From Chamaelirium japonicum (lineage: Eukaryota; Streptophyta; Magnoliopsida; Liliales; Melanthiaceae): a stretch of DNA of 64,000 bases. The DNA lies in the NCBI GenBank assembly GCA_947650365.1, contig OX393557.1, positions 53,537,972 through 53,601,971 of the forward strand, read 5' to 3'. Position 1 is the first letter of the stretch. Every line of letters starts with the position of its first letter. The notes under the pieces are model-generated. The model ran no database searches. It was not told where the DNA came from and worked only from the letters and a program-made list of their open reading frames with translations. Of this stretch, positions 11,650-22,910 are shown piece by piece. Position numbers and translations under genes: made by a program.

Positions 11650-12905
11650 ATGGGCTGCTTCTCTTTGGTATCTGTGGTCTTCTGAGGCTCTATGGTCTAT
11701 CACCTGCCCGCCTTGACCTTTTGGAGGTTCCATCGTTCTTAGCTTGCACGTTGTGAGCTTGAGCTATTGGTCTCGTTGGTTCCTTATCAGAAAGACGCTT
11801 CTTAAGGTCACATCCCTTTCGAGCGATCCAATCATCCTCCACCTCAATCTCCTTTTGAATTCGATCGAATAGCACTCCGAGGGAGGCATGAGGATTGCGG
11901 ATGAGGTTGTTGCAGATGTGGAGGTCAAAGCATAGGGCATTCTGGAATGCAAGCACGATGGATTCATCATCGAGGTGACGTCCGGAGAGCGCAGCATGCT
12001 CGTTCTGGAACCTCCGAGAGAATTCTCAGACGGTTTCATCCTATCTCATCCTAAGCCAGTAGAGGGAGTCTAACTTCTTCTCTGGCTTAAGGTTTAGCCG
12101 ATAGTGTTGAACGAAGAGGTTTACCAGATTACTGAATTAATTTACAGAGGCCGTAGGGAGGTTATGATACCAGTCAGCGATATGTCATCTAGGCTGCCAG
12201 CAAAGGTGCGGTATAGAACCTAGTTGTCGTGGTCGTGTGGCATCAACGCCTGCTTGAAGGCGAGGACGTGTAGTGTCAGATCTCCAGTTAGGCAGTTGAA
12301 CTTGGGGAGAGCAGGAGCTTTCCAACTTCGAGAAAACTAGGCACAGAGAATCTGCCGATGAAGCGGGCCTTCAAAGGCGTAATTGTTCTTTCAATCACCT
12401 CGCTGGTCAGAGAGGTATCTCAGAGAAAGAGGAAGTAGAGAGGGCGTTGGAATCTCTTTCATCGTCCGATGCCCGACTGGGGATCGGTTCTTGTTGTAAC
12501 ATTGCCGAACTGTGGAGCAACGATATCGTTCCAAACATCCTTTACGATACGGGGATCAGGGCCTGATTCAGAACCGAGAGACTTAGGATAGTGAGCAAAC
12601 TCATTGAGACGTTCCCAGACCATTGACTTGGGAGGAATAGGCGAAGGTCTTCTCGAATAGGGCATGAGGGGCCGTCGGGAGGTATCGACGATGGATCGTC
12701 TGGAAAGAGTAGGGGAGGAGACGAGCAACCGATGGACATCTACTCCATTGCTGATACCGACGATTGACCGTGGAAGGTCAACTTCCGCTCCGACGGCGAT
12801 CTACCGGAGTAGTCCCTTTCGACCATGAGAGCAGTATTTTACTTCATGAGGGTGAGGAGTTGAAAGTCCTCTGCTGTGATTTGGTATGATGGTTGAGCAT
12901 CGCCA
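11650..12905 (-). pseudogene. gag of the gag-only element
   Basis: Fossil gag. The recognisable piece at 11690-11956 reads MLAFQNALCFDLHICNN then RIQKEIEVEDDW, matching the gag at the window's left end (MLAFQNAI..., RVQREIKVEDN). The N-terminal part near 12840-12890 carries YQITAEDFQLL, again matching that relative. Broken, with several interruptions by eye. It would encode the particle protein; no enzyme domains follow it. Confidence 0.7.
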
Positions 12906-13113
12906 CCAGGAGAGACGTGTGTTTTCCCTAAGTGTTGAGGGATTAGGTCAACGAGTTGAGGTGACTGTCGAGGTTAAGCCTGAGCGACGCGATCAACCAA
13001 TGGGCGACTCCTTGAATTAACAGTGTGCTGCTATTTTGGGTGTTGGCTTGTTGCGAACCGACGACTCATTGAGCGAGTCGTTGGATGTTGAGCATCTGGG
13101 TACATACTATTTT

Positions 13114-15069
13114 TGTAACATCTCCAAATAAATTAATAATTTAAAAGGATATTATAAGAAATTTTTTATAAGAAATTCAAAATAAAAATCGGATGGCACC
13201 ACTGCGTTCGTCTCATCAAAACGATCAAAAAACATATATAAACTTTTATGTTTTGAACGCATTTAAAATATTTAAAAATTCAAAAGAAAAATGGTATATA
13301 TGTATAAATATAATTAGCCAATAGAAGGATTCGAACCCAAGATCCGTTTAAAAAAATTTTAAACTAGTTTTCTCTAACCAAAAACCCATTAATGCTTTCT
13401 ATTTAAATACAATGAAAATAATTGTTATATTAATAAGGGAAGACCAAACGTCATCGGTGACCTTTCGTTTCCAATCGAACGGGAACCGTCACACAGCCAA
13501 AATAATATAACGGACGTTTTGCAGTAAAGACCCCGGGACTCTTGGTATTCCCGGATGGCCTATATAAACCCCCCCCTCCCATAGAAATCTTCACACAAGC
13601 CCCTCGCGACAAACCGGGCCACCACCACCCGCCGCCAGCCACCCGCCGCCAGCCACCGCCGCCGGCCGCCGCCGCCGGTCACCGTCGCCGGCCACCGCCG
13701 TCGGTCACCTCGCCGCCGGCCACCCGTCGCCGTCCACACTGGTCAGTTTTTTCTAATATTTCCATGGGCTAAATGCCCAATAACTGTAATTAATTAAACG
13801 GGCCGAAGCCCATTAGAATCCACTACATTAAATGGGTTGAAACCCATTTAAATAATTTAAACCCATGGGCCGAAGCCCATTAAGCCCAAAGAAAGCTTTG
13901 ATAAAACGACTCTGTTTTCAGTAAAACCGAAGTGCTATTACTGTAGACAACAGGGTTTTTTTACTAAGGGCAGACCACCCACTAAAAACCCGTTAAAGTC
14001 AACTATTTTGGCCATAACGGGAGCAAACGAACTCCGAATTGAGTTCTGTCTATGGCCATGGGTTCATAATGAAAAGCTCTACACAATGAATATAAATTTA
14101 AAATATTTTAGAAATTACCAAAATACCCTTAAGAATAAAAACTCATTAAGTCACATTGGAAAATATTTTCGAAAGATCTTTGAAAAAGTTAGGATAAAAA
14201 CTAACAGATTTTAGTAACATATTTTCAGGTAGTGATCATCCTAAGATTTCTTCATCAGGAGTAAGAGTCTGCAACGTTTCAGGTAGGGGATTTAAACTAA
14301 GTTTGTTCATGCTAAGTATATACTATAGAATATCGGTAATTTGCTATGGAATAGTAAATTTTGAAATACATAATCACTTATTCGGGTATGGGGCTAGCCC
14401 TGGCTGAGGCTAAAATATTTCCTGGGTGTGGGGCTAGCCCTGGCTGAGGCCAAAACGTTTCCTGGGTGTGGGTCTAGCCCTGACAGAGGCCAAAAAGTTA
14501 CCTAGGTGTGGGGCTAGCCTAGTCTGAGGACTAAAAGTACCTAGGTGTGGGGCTAGCCTTGTTGCGGACAAAAAGTACCCGGGTAATGCTTGAGATTCCT
14601 ACCCTGGCGGAGGACCAAAAAGGAATCGGGTGATTAATGTTTTTATTATTTACATTTTATAGTCATGTTCACTGCTTTTCAATACATATGTTTTAGCATG
14701 AAATAAACCAAGTCATTAGGTGAGTCATTGGTTTGGACTCACCCCCCTACAGATATTGTGCACCCTTCAGAGACCAATCCTGCAGGACTTGAAGAAGATG
14801 AGGAGCGATCGGGGAACGACCCAGAAGGAGTTGAAGACCCACTCTACACACCTTTCTACGATGATGACGGAGCTGGAATATGAAGTGTCAATGTTGAAAG
14901 ACTTAGCCTTAAGCTTTCGATTTCAAGAAATTGTATCAAACAATTGTGTTTTAAATAAAGTGGCTCAGTAATTTCCATATTTGATGAAATTTATCTATAT
15001 CAAGTTTTTATTCCTAACACCCCAGTATTATACGGGTGGAATTAATCCGTAAAATATCGGGGCGTTACA
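13114..15069 (+). repeat. 5' LTR of chromovirus
   Basis: Contains TATATAAA at 13561-13568 and, near its 3' end (about 14385-14640), six tandem units of about 40 bp of the form GTGTGGGGCTAGCCCTGGCTGAGGC. The proline-rich reading frames just after the TATA box come from a CCGCCGCCGG repeat. Confidence 0.9.
13561..13568 (+). promoter_or_regulatory. TATA box of chromovirus LTR
   Basis: TATATAAA preceded by a GC-rich stretch and followed about 30 bp later by a CA-rich start region. An equivalent box is conserved in the other LTR at 18215-18222. Confidence 0.6.
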
Positions 15070-16439
15070 ACTTGGTATCAGAGCCTAGATAATAGGTCCT
15101 AGGAATTAGAATTATTAGCAAGGACATTAGTAGGATAGTCACTTAACCTAAAGCATAAGTTAGATTCATGTGAATTAGATCTAGGTACAACTAACCCTAG
15201 ATGATTAAGACATTGATGACCTAAGATAATTAATTGCTAGAACAAAGTATATATACCTGAACTTAAATTTAGGATCTCTCTTTTAAATATATTATAATAA
15301 TTTTCGATACGTAGGTCTGAGATAACATCATTGGTCGCTGAAAAGTTAGTCAACGCAGAAGACAATATAGGTACATCGAGATTAGAACGTATGATCACTT
15401 AGAGAGAATTAAAAACTAACTAGAATTATAGAATGTCGCTTTGTAACGATATAAAAATATAAGAAGGTGTTATAAACCCTAGTAATAACTCAATTAGGGT
15501 AAGAAATCCCTAAGGAGTAAATTAACTTAAGATCTTATCTCTTAAGACCTCTTTTTGAAAATACGTTACTACAGTATCTTAGTAGAAATAAGGATCATCC
15601 GAAAGAAACTATTCTTAAGTCTTTTTGTAAACTTAGTCGCGTATCAAAGACTAAGACCTCTTTCCTGTGTAACCTGAAACCTATCCAAAGTATTTGAACC
15701 TTACATAGGTTAATCAATCTTGATGATAGTAGGTTAACTCAGGAATTAGATTTATGTACGCCAATTACTCGAAAAAAATAAAGCATCTATGATAACGCCT
15801 ATAAGAACTAAGATACTTCTCGAATGAAATCCATAGTCGAGAAGTCCAATGGACTCTAACCTCAAGCGGTTAGTAACATACAAATGATTGACACAAATAA
15901 GTAAAGTTTTAAATATAGTCGAGTTGAATGTAGAATACTAGTCACTTTCTAGTATTTAATTTTTATAAAAACATGGTAAGATCAGGGTGGAATCATTAGT
16001 GCATAGAGAACTAATTTCAAGTACATAATTGACTTAAATTATAACATATACTGTGATAATTAGGATTGAGGATAATCATCATTTCTCGAATTCGAGTTCA
16101 ATGGAAAGGGCTACCTAGGAAAGGGCTGCCTGGAGTTAGATGGAGTCGTTCCATGGGAAAAAGGGCTACCAACTGCTAGTGTAGAGCCACCTAAGGTGGA
16201 GCCGCCTAGGACTTTGACTTCGAGATCATGATAGTTTACCTCTGCATCCTAAATGATCAGAGTGAAATAGTTTGAAGTTTTTTTTTTTTTTAAAAAAAAA
16301 GGGTAATCGAAGTATAGATGTGAAATTAAGGAATTGGATACAAATTAGAAAAAGGAAAGCAATAGAAAACCGGATGTCTTGGCACAGACAATATTGGACA
16401 AAAATTTCGGGACAGATTAGTAGTCACTGATGCTCCTTA

Positions 16440-17717
16440 TCTGTGAGAAGATATATTAGCTGAAGCTCATCAGTCAAAGTTTTCTATTCATCCAGGGGAG
16501 AACAAAATGTATCATGACCTAAAACGAAACTTCTGGTGGAGTGGAATGAAAAATGATGTAGCCCAATTTGTGTCGAAATGTCTCACTTGTCAAAAGGTGA
16601 AGGCTGAGCACAGAAAACCACCTGGGTTATTGCAACCTCTTCCTATAGCAGAATGGAAATGGGAACATATAACCATGGATTTTGTGACCGATTTTCCTAC
16701 CACCAGGAAAGGAAATGATTCAATCTGGGTCATCGTGGACCGATTAACAAAGTCAGCTCATTTTCTACCCTGAAAAACAACTGCATCCACTAGAGATGAC
16801 AGTACCTTATACCTGAAGGAAATTATTAGACTCCAAGGTATTCCGATAACTATTGTGTCGGACAGGGATCCTCATTTTACCTCTAAGTTCTGGAGGAGTT
16901 TACAGAAAGCATTGGGGACAGAATTAAACATGAGTACTGTGTATCATCCTCAAACTGACGGACAATCAGAAAGGGTGATACAAATCTTAGAAGATATGCT
17001 AAGATCTTGTGTGATGGATTTCAAAGGTAGTTGGGAAGATTTTCTACCCCTGATAGAATTTACTTATAACAACAGCTACCAATCTAGCATACAAATGGCA
17101 CCTTTTGAAGCCTTATATGGAAGACCCTGCAGATCACCAGTTTGTTGGACAGAAGTGGGAGAGAAAAGTATCATGGGGCCTAAAATAATCCAAAAAACTA
17201 CTGACAAAATAAAAATTATTCGGGCAAATTTATTAAAAGCTCAGAGCAGACAGAAAAGTTACGCAGACAATCGAAGAAGACCTCTCGGATTTGAGGTATG
17301 AGATTTTGTTTTTCTAAAAATCTCCCCAAGAAAGGGCATTCAGTGTTTTGATCTCAAAGAAAACTCGCACCCAGATATATTGGACCCTATGAAATATTGG
17401 GTAAAGTTGGACCAGTTGCGTATCGACTGGCATTACCCTTAAATTTGGCAAATATACATCCAGTTTTTCATGTGTCCATGCTTCGCAAGTATGAGCCGGA
17501 TCCTTCTTATATTCTGAAAGATGAAGATATCAGTATTCAATCAGATGCCTCTTACATAGAAATACCAGTAAAGATTCTAGACACCAAAGACAAAGAATTG
17601 CGAACCAAGACTATTCGATTGGTAAAAGTGTTATGGCAGCATCACAATAAAGAGGAAGCCACTTGGGAATTGGAGTCAGAAATACAAAAGCAATATCCAC
17701 ATCTATTTAATAGCTAA
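16440..17717 (+). pseudogene. Integrase and chromodomain remains of chromovirus
   Basis: From left to right: the integrase zinc-binding region and start of the core (KNFWWSGMKNDVAQFVSKC-type H2C2, then HITMDFVTDFP), the rest of the core (SDRDPHFTSKFW, YHPQTDGQSERV, PFEALYGRPCRSP), and a C-terminal part with [15 protein letters not shown] followed by a chromodomain-like tail ([19 protein letters not shown]). Integrase would insert the cDNA and the chromodomain targets heterochromatin. Fossil; a small number of interruptions. Confidence 0.9.
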
Positions 17718-17766
17718 GGTACGTACTTTAAATTTCGAGGACGAAATTTCTATTAGAGGTAAAGGA

Positions 17767-19745
17767 TGTAACATCTCCAAATAAATTAATAATTTAAAAG
17801 GACATTATAAGAAAATTTTTATAAAAAATTCAAAATAAAAATCGGATGGCACCACTGCGTTCGTCTCATCAAAACGATCAAAAAACATATATAAACTTTT
17901 ATGTTTTGAACGCATTTAAAACATTTAAAAATTTTAAAAAAAAATGGTATATATGTATAAATATAATTAGCCAATAGAAGGATTCGAACCCAAGATCCGT
18001 TTAAAAGAATTTAAAACCAGTTTTCTCTAACCAAAAACCCATTAATGCTTCTCTATTCAAATACAATGAAAATAATTGTTATATTAATAAAGGAAGACCA
18101 AACGTCATCGGTGACCTTTCGTTTCCAATCGAACGGGAACCGTCGCACAGCCAAAATAATATAACGGACGTTTTGCAGTAAAGACCCCGGGACTCATGGT
18201 ATTCCCGGATAGCCTATATAAACCCTCCTCTCCCATAGAAATCTTCACAGAAGCCCCTCGCGACAAACCGGGCCACCACCACTCGCCGCCAGCCACCACC
18301 GCCGGCCGCCGCCGGCAACCATCGCCGGCCATCGCCGTCGGCCGCCGCCGCCGGTTACCGTCGTTGACCGCCGCCCCCGGTCACCTCGCTGTCGGCCAAC
18401 CGTCGCTGCCCACACCGGTCAGTTTTTTTAATATTTCCATGGGCTAAAAGCCCAATAACTGTAATTAATTAAACGGGCCGAAGCCCATTAGAATCCACTA
18501 CACTAAATGGGCTGAAACCCATTTAAATAATTTAAACCCATGGGCCGAAGCCCATTAAGCCCAAAGAAAGCTTTGATAAAACGACTCTGTTTTCAGTAAA
18601 ACCGAAGTGTTATTACAGTAGACAATAGGTTTTTTTTACTAAGAGCAGACCACCCACTAAAAACCCGTTAAAGTCAACTATTTTGGCCATAACGGGAGCA
18701 AACGAACTCCGAATTGAGTTCCGTCTGTGGCCACGGGTTCATGATAAAAAGCTCTACATAATGAATACAAATTTAAAATATTTTAGAAATAACCAAAATA
18801 CCCTTAAGAATAAAAACTTATTAAGTCACATTAGAAAACGTTTTTGAAAGATCTTTGAAAAAGTTAGGATAAAAACTAACAGATTTTAGTAACATATTTT
18901 CAGGTAGTGATCATCCTAAGATTTCCTTATCAGGAGTAAGAGTCTGCAACATTTCAGGTAGGGGATTTAAACTAAGTTTGTTCATGCTAAGTATATGCTA
19001 TAGAATATCGGTAATTTGCTATGGAATAGTAAATTTTGAAATACATAATCACTTATTCGGGTGTGGGACTAGCCCTGGCTGAGGCCAAAAAGTTTCCTGG
19101 ATGTGGGGCTAGCCCTGGCTGAGGCTAAAAAGTTTCCTGGGTGTGGGTCTAGCTCTGGCAGAGGCCAAAAAGTTACCTAGGTGTGGGGCTAGCCTAGTCT
19201 GAGGACTAAAAGCACCTAGGTATGGGGCTAGCCTTGTTGCAGACAAAAAGTACCCGGGTAATGCTTGAGATTCCTACCTTGGCGGAGGACCAAAAAGGGA
19301 ATCGGGTGATTAATGTTTTTATTATTTACATTTCATAGTCATGTTCACTGCTTTTCAATACATATGTTTTAGTATGAAATAAACTAAGTCATTAGGTGAG
19401 TCAGTGGTTTGGACTCACCCCCCTACAGATGTTGTGCACCCTTCAGAGACCAATCCTGCAGGACTTGAAGAAGATAAGGAGCGATCGGGGAACGACCCAG
19501 AAGGAGTTGAAGACCCAGTCTACACACCTTTCTACGATGATGACGGAGCTGGAATATGAAGTTTCAATGTTGAAAGACTTAGCCTTAAGCTTTCAATTTC
19601 AAGAAATTGTATCAAACAATTATGTTTTAAATAAAGTGGCTCAGTAATTTTCATATTTGATGGAATTTATCTATATCAAGTTTTTATTCCTAACACCCCA
19701 GTATTATACGGGTTGAATTAATTCGTAAAATATCGGGGCATTACA
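17767..19745 (+). repeat. 3' LTR of chromovirus
   Basis: Collinear with the 5' LTR, including the TATATAAA box (18215-18222), the CCGCCGCCGG block (about 18280-18400) and the 40-bp tandem units (about 19065-19300). Confidence 0.9.
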
Positions 19746-19898
19746 ATTTTTTTCTGGCTAGTCCACCAGTGTCTTTGCCATTTAGATGTAGCGATAGGGA
19801 CAGATGGATTGCTCGGGCAATTGGTAACTTCTATTGAAGAAGCTGGAAAGTTTGGAAGTTGCAAGTTGATAGGGTAAATCCTACAGATGGTGCCAAAC

Positions 19899-20642
19899 TG
19901 TGGGGGAGGATTTTGTACCGTCGTACGTGACCCTTCTCCAACAATCGATTGGACATTTGACCCGTAGGGATGTGGCGCGCTTCGAAGCACTGAGCTGTAA
20001 CTTACTAGGTTGTCACACAAGCAGTATAGAGTAGAGAGAGAATATTGATGCTGGATGTGGTGACGAAGTTCAGTCGAAGCCTACGTCTCCATGCGGTAAG
20101 ATGTAACCTTTGAATCCACTATCTCTGAATGAAGTAGAGCTACTATCGACAGGCCGATGAGTGCCCCTTACAGGATGACAGAGGGTAGAGAGGGAATCTA
20201 AAACCCAAAAAACTTGGAAAGCTCTAGAAAACAGAAAGTAGGATTATGGTCTAGATTTTGGGATCTGGAATCATTTTCAGGGTCTACTATTTATAAGGGC
20301 TTGGTTTATCTGGGGAATATTCTAGGAATATCCAAGGTTTGGTAAATACACTAGGGGATTTACCAGACCCTAGATAGTACAAGTGGGCCCAAATAGGGCT
20401 GCGGGTCCCACCGTCTTACTCATGGGCCCCAGGCGGGGCTGCGGGTCCCACCATGGTGCTTGTGGGCCCCAGTTGGGGCTACGGGTTTCACCATCGTGTT
20501 TGTGGGCCTCAGGCAGGGCTACGGGTCCTACAGTCATGCTTGTGAGCCCCAATCAAGGTTGTGGGTCCCACTGTCATATTTGTGGGCCCCAAGCAGGGCT
20601 GCGAGTCCCACTGCAGGGCTTTAGCCAGATTTTGCATCCACA
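19899..20642 (-). repeat. 5' LTR of gag-only element
   Basis: Starts TGTGGGGGAGG at the inner end on the plus strand and ends ATCCACA before the second ACGAT. A good TATAAATA box lies on the minus strand at 20288-20295, so transcription would run leftward into gag. It carries the same GTGGGCCCC-type repeat block as the other LTR (about 20385-20615). Confidence 0.85.
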
Positions 20643-20729
20643 ACGATCTCTATGTTCATCGTTTTCGAAGCCAATGGTTCTCGATATATAATAGAGACAC
20701 GCTTATTCTCGTGTAGAAAATTTCTTACA

Positions 20730-21170
20730 ATATATACCAGTATCCAATCCATTGGTTTGAAGTTATCCATTTTAAGATCAAGAGATTATACTTGTCTTGC
20801 AATAGCCTGAGTGGGAGAGTTCATTTTGGAGGGAATCATGGACAAAACACTTGGTGTTTTTGGAGGCAAAGTTTTAAAAAATAAATTTCAAAATAAAGTG
20901 CATTTAACAAAAGTGCATGTGCTAAACCCATTTTTATTAGGTGATGACAAGGGAGCATGTTGGGAAGACAAAGAAGATAATATAAGAAATCTTAAGGAGG
21001 AATGGTTCGGTTAGAATTTAATTATTTTTTAAAAATCTCAATCCCTTTAGAGCCGGTTAGGTTAACTGAGCAGTTAATTAAGGCTCCTATGATGAGGAGC
21101 TAGTCATGAGTTCAAAACTCACCATCAACCATTGTTTTGATAAATGGTTCTAAATGAAATGCTTGTTTCC
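20730..21170. other. Flanking DNA without recognisable gene; SINE-like scrap inside
   Basis: The stretch after the nest has one 67-codon open frame (20811-21014) with no family I recognise and no sign of splicing. Apart from the tRNA-like segment listed separately, I see nothing else. Confidence 0.4.
21050..21127 (+). repeat. tRNA-like segment, possible SINE head
   Basis: A pol III-type layout: an A-box-like stretch (TAGGTTAACTGAGCAGTTAA) and, about 45 bp later, a B-box-like GAGTTCAAAACTC. It does not fold cleanly as a tRNA by eye. Best explained as a decayed tRNA-derived SINE head; no clear tail or target duplication. Confidence 0.35.
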
Positions 21171-21173
21171 TTC

Positions 21174-21348
21174 CACTACACCAATACAATTGAAAAATGA
21201 TAGGCAATGACTGTCGTTTTTCAGTCTGTCGTTTTTCAATGCTCGTCGTTTTTTTATTACTAAAAAATATGAATTGACCGTCGTTTCTTAAAAAACAAGC
21301 TTTGCCCATCGTTTATTTATATAGTTTATTCCTCAAATTAGTGTAGTG
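21174..21348. mobile_element. CACTA-type MITE, copy 1
   Basis: Terminal inverted repeats CACTACACCAAT / ATTAGTGTAGTG with a 3-bp target duplication TTC on both sides (21171-21173, 21349-21351). It is 175 bp and non-coding, and contains repeated CGTCGTTTTT motifs. A second copy of the same family lies at 57461-57650. Confidence 0.85.
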
Positions 21349-21351
21349 TTC

Positions 21352-21691
21352 TTTGCTTTCCTTCAAGTTTAGTCTCATATTGGATATGGGGAAAAAAATC
21401 GAACAATGCCCGGATAAACTTTGATCTGCGCCACTTGACAAAGACGACATCAAAGTCGCCCAAAGAAGTGTTCAATTTGGAATGAGTGTGATTCACTCAT
21501 CGAGGCCAGGCATGATTCACATGTTAGAGAGAGATAATATTATAGTACTAATGATTTTTCTAATTAATATCAAATAATGATTAAATGTCATTAAATATGT
21601 ATGGATCATCTTTACAAAAGGTTTTAATAAGATTTTTTTCTTTGCAATTGTTTTAATAGGATTTATGAGATAGAGATGTGTTCACATACAG
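21352..21691. other. Flank of MULE insertion, nothing recognised
   Basis: AT-rich, non-coding. A phrase AGTCTCATATTGGATATGG resembles LTRs of small TRIM elements, and TATATAAGAGAACACCACCC beyond the MULE (34275) would fit as the rest, but no element can be delimited. Confidence 0.3.
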
Positions 21692-21700
21692 AAGAAAAAT

Positions 21701-21749
21701 GAGGTTTTTACCGAAATGGCCACCAACTCTCAACTATTGTTGAGAATGG
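21701..21749 (+). repeat. MULE left terminal inverted repeat
   Basis: Pairs with 34122-34170 with one mismatch (second base). The inner part holds its own palindrome, CTCAAC-TATT-GTTGAG, so each end can also fold as a hairpin. Confidence 0.95.
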
Positions 21750-21982
21750 GCCAGGTTGCTTTTGGCTTTACCAAAATGACCACTGAAACTCTTTGGGACC
21801 AAACTACCCTTTTACTTTACTACTAAAACCCTACCTTCCATTGAGTCTCCCTTCACTTCCCTCATTTGGACGGCAGCTTCCTCCACCTCTTTCGACGGCA
21901 ACTGTGGGACAACCGGCCACCCATTTCAACGGTGATCATCAAAGCCCGTGAGTCTTCCTTCACTTCACCCCTTTCGACGGCT

Positions 21983-22606
21983 CCTACACTTCACCCCCTT
22001 TCAACGACTCCTATACTTCACCTCCATGCTTTGCGATTTTTTTTATATATGTTTGATTAACTTCTTCATTGTACCATTTGATTACTTTTGATTTCATTAA
22101 CAACAACAATCAATCGAGAAAAAGGAATGAAATCAACAAAAAGTAGTTGAATATTAACATCATATTTTAGGACGAAAAATGGACGAAAAATGAACGAAAT
22201 TGATAAAATTGGCTATTCATCATTATGGTTAGGATGAAAAAGGGATGAAATCGATAACATTAGCTGAATTTATATTATATTGGTCGTGATGATTCCTACA
22301 CTTCACCCCCTTTCAACGACTCCTATACTTCACCTCCATGCTTTGCGATTTTTTTCATATATGTTTGATTAACTTCTTCATTGTATTTGATTACTTTATG
22401 ATTTCATTAACAACAATAACCAATCGAGAAAAAGGAACAAAATCAACAAAAAGTAGTTGAATATTAACAGCACATTTTAGGACAAAAAATGAACGAAATT
22501 GATAAAATTGGCTATTCATCATTATGGTTAGGACGAAAAAGGGATAAAATCGACAAAATTAGTTGAATTTATATTATATTGGTCGTGATGAGTCTAGTAT
22601 GTATTG
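21983..22606 (+). repeat. Tandem duplication, about 312-bp unit, two copies
   Basis: The phrase CCTACACTTCACCCCCTTTC starts both copies, at 21983 and 22295. Most of each unit matches, including GAGAAAAAGGAA and GACGAAAAA-type stretches. It lies in the presumed 5' untranslated/intron region of the transposase gene, upstream of the acceptor at 22898. Confidence 0.85.
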
Positions 22607-22910
22607 GATACGTATGATTAATTTTTGGTATCAAATTTGGTATTGTTAAGTTTTGATATTGTGATTCTATGCTTAAAATAGTAACATCACATTTTAGGAT
22701 GAAAAAATAATAAAAAAGTGATGAAATCGATAAAATTGTTAGGTGAATATTACCATCACATGATCTAAAAGTTTAAAAGTTAAAAATAAATAATAATTAA
22801 TAGTCGTGATGAGTCTATTTTGTATTGGTTACATATGATTAATCTTTGATATCAAATTTTATATTGCTGAGTTTTGATATTGTGATTCTATGCTAACAGG
22901 GATTTGAAAT

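Larger units (their letters stand above)
13114..19745 (+). mobile_element. Ty3/Gypsy chromovirus (Tekay/Del-like), internally deleted
   Basis: LTRs at 13114-15069 (1956 bp) and 17767-19745 (1979 bp) both run from TGTAACATCTCC to GTTACA or ATTACA. Perfect 5-bp target duplications ATTTT lie at 13109-13113 and 19746-19750. The primer site TGGTATCAGAGC (initiator-Met) lies at 15073-15084 and the purine tract AGAGGTAAAGGA at 17755-17766. The interior is only 2.7 kb: the 5' half has no recognisable gag, protease or RT, while integrase and chromodomain are still readable. It is a broken fossil with a large internal loss plus a few smaller interruptions. LTRs differ by only about 3-4% in the first 330 bp counted by hand, so it is much younger than its host element. 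Confidence 0.9.
7320..20642 (-). mobile_element. Gag-only Tat-like LTR element (TR-GAG type), with chromovirus inserted
   Basis: Complete ends: LTRs at 7320-8064 and 19899-20642 (745 and 744 bp) with perfect 5-bp target duplications ACGAT at 7315-7319 and 20643-20647. On the minus strand the 5' LTR is the right one. It is followed by a TTTGGCACCATCTG-type primer site (about 19882-19898), a short leader (19751-19881), gag (11650-12905), about 3.4 kb of tandem repeats and a purine tract GGGAGGGGGTAA next to the 3' LTR. No protease, RT, RNase H or integrase is seen, which fits the non-autonomous TR-GAG class known in plants. LTRs differ by about 15% over the first 210 bp counted by hand. The leader is split by the chromovirus at 13114-19745. 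Confidence 0.85.
4184..20729 (+). mobile_element. Copia-like non-coding LTR element, outermost layer of a nest
   Basis: The left LTR (about 4184-4655) and the right LTR (6938-7319, continuing at 20648-20729) align over their whole length, both ending in ATTTCTTACA. The left LTR is followed directly by CTTGGTATCAGAGC (4656-4669, initiator-Met primer site). The right LTR is preceded by a purine-rich CATGTGGGAGAG (about 6926-6937) and begins TGTTGG, as in many Copia elements. Its own interior is only about 0.5-0.6 kb once the Tat-like fragment is removed, and no gag or pol is visible, so it looks like a small non-autonomous (TRIM/LARD-like) element. LTRs differ by roughly 15% by eye, so it is old. 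Possible right-hand target duplication ATATA; no left partner seen. Confidence 0.65.

Noticed and set aside
20811-21014. 67-codon open frame as a gene
   Set aside because: No recognisable family, no splice or promoter signals; left as unassigned flank.
21050-21127. Functional tRNA gene
   Set aside because: A- and B-box-like stretches only; cloverleaf pairing and anticodon are not convincing, so it is listed as a SINE-like scrap.
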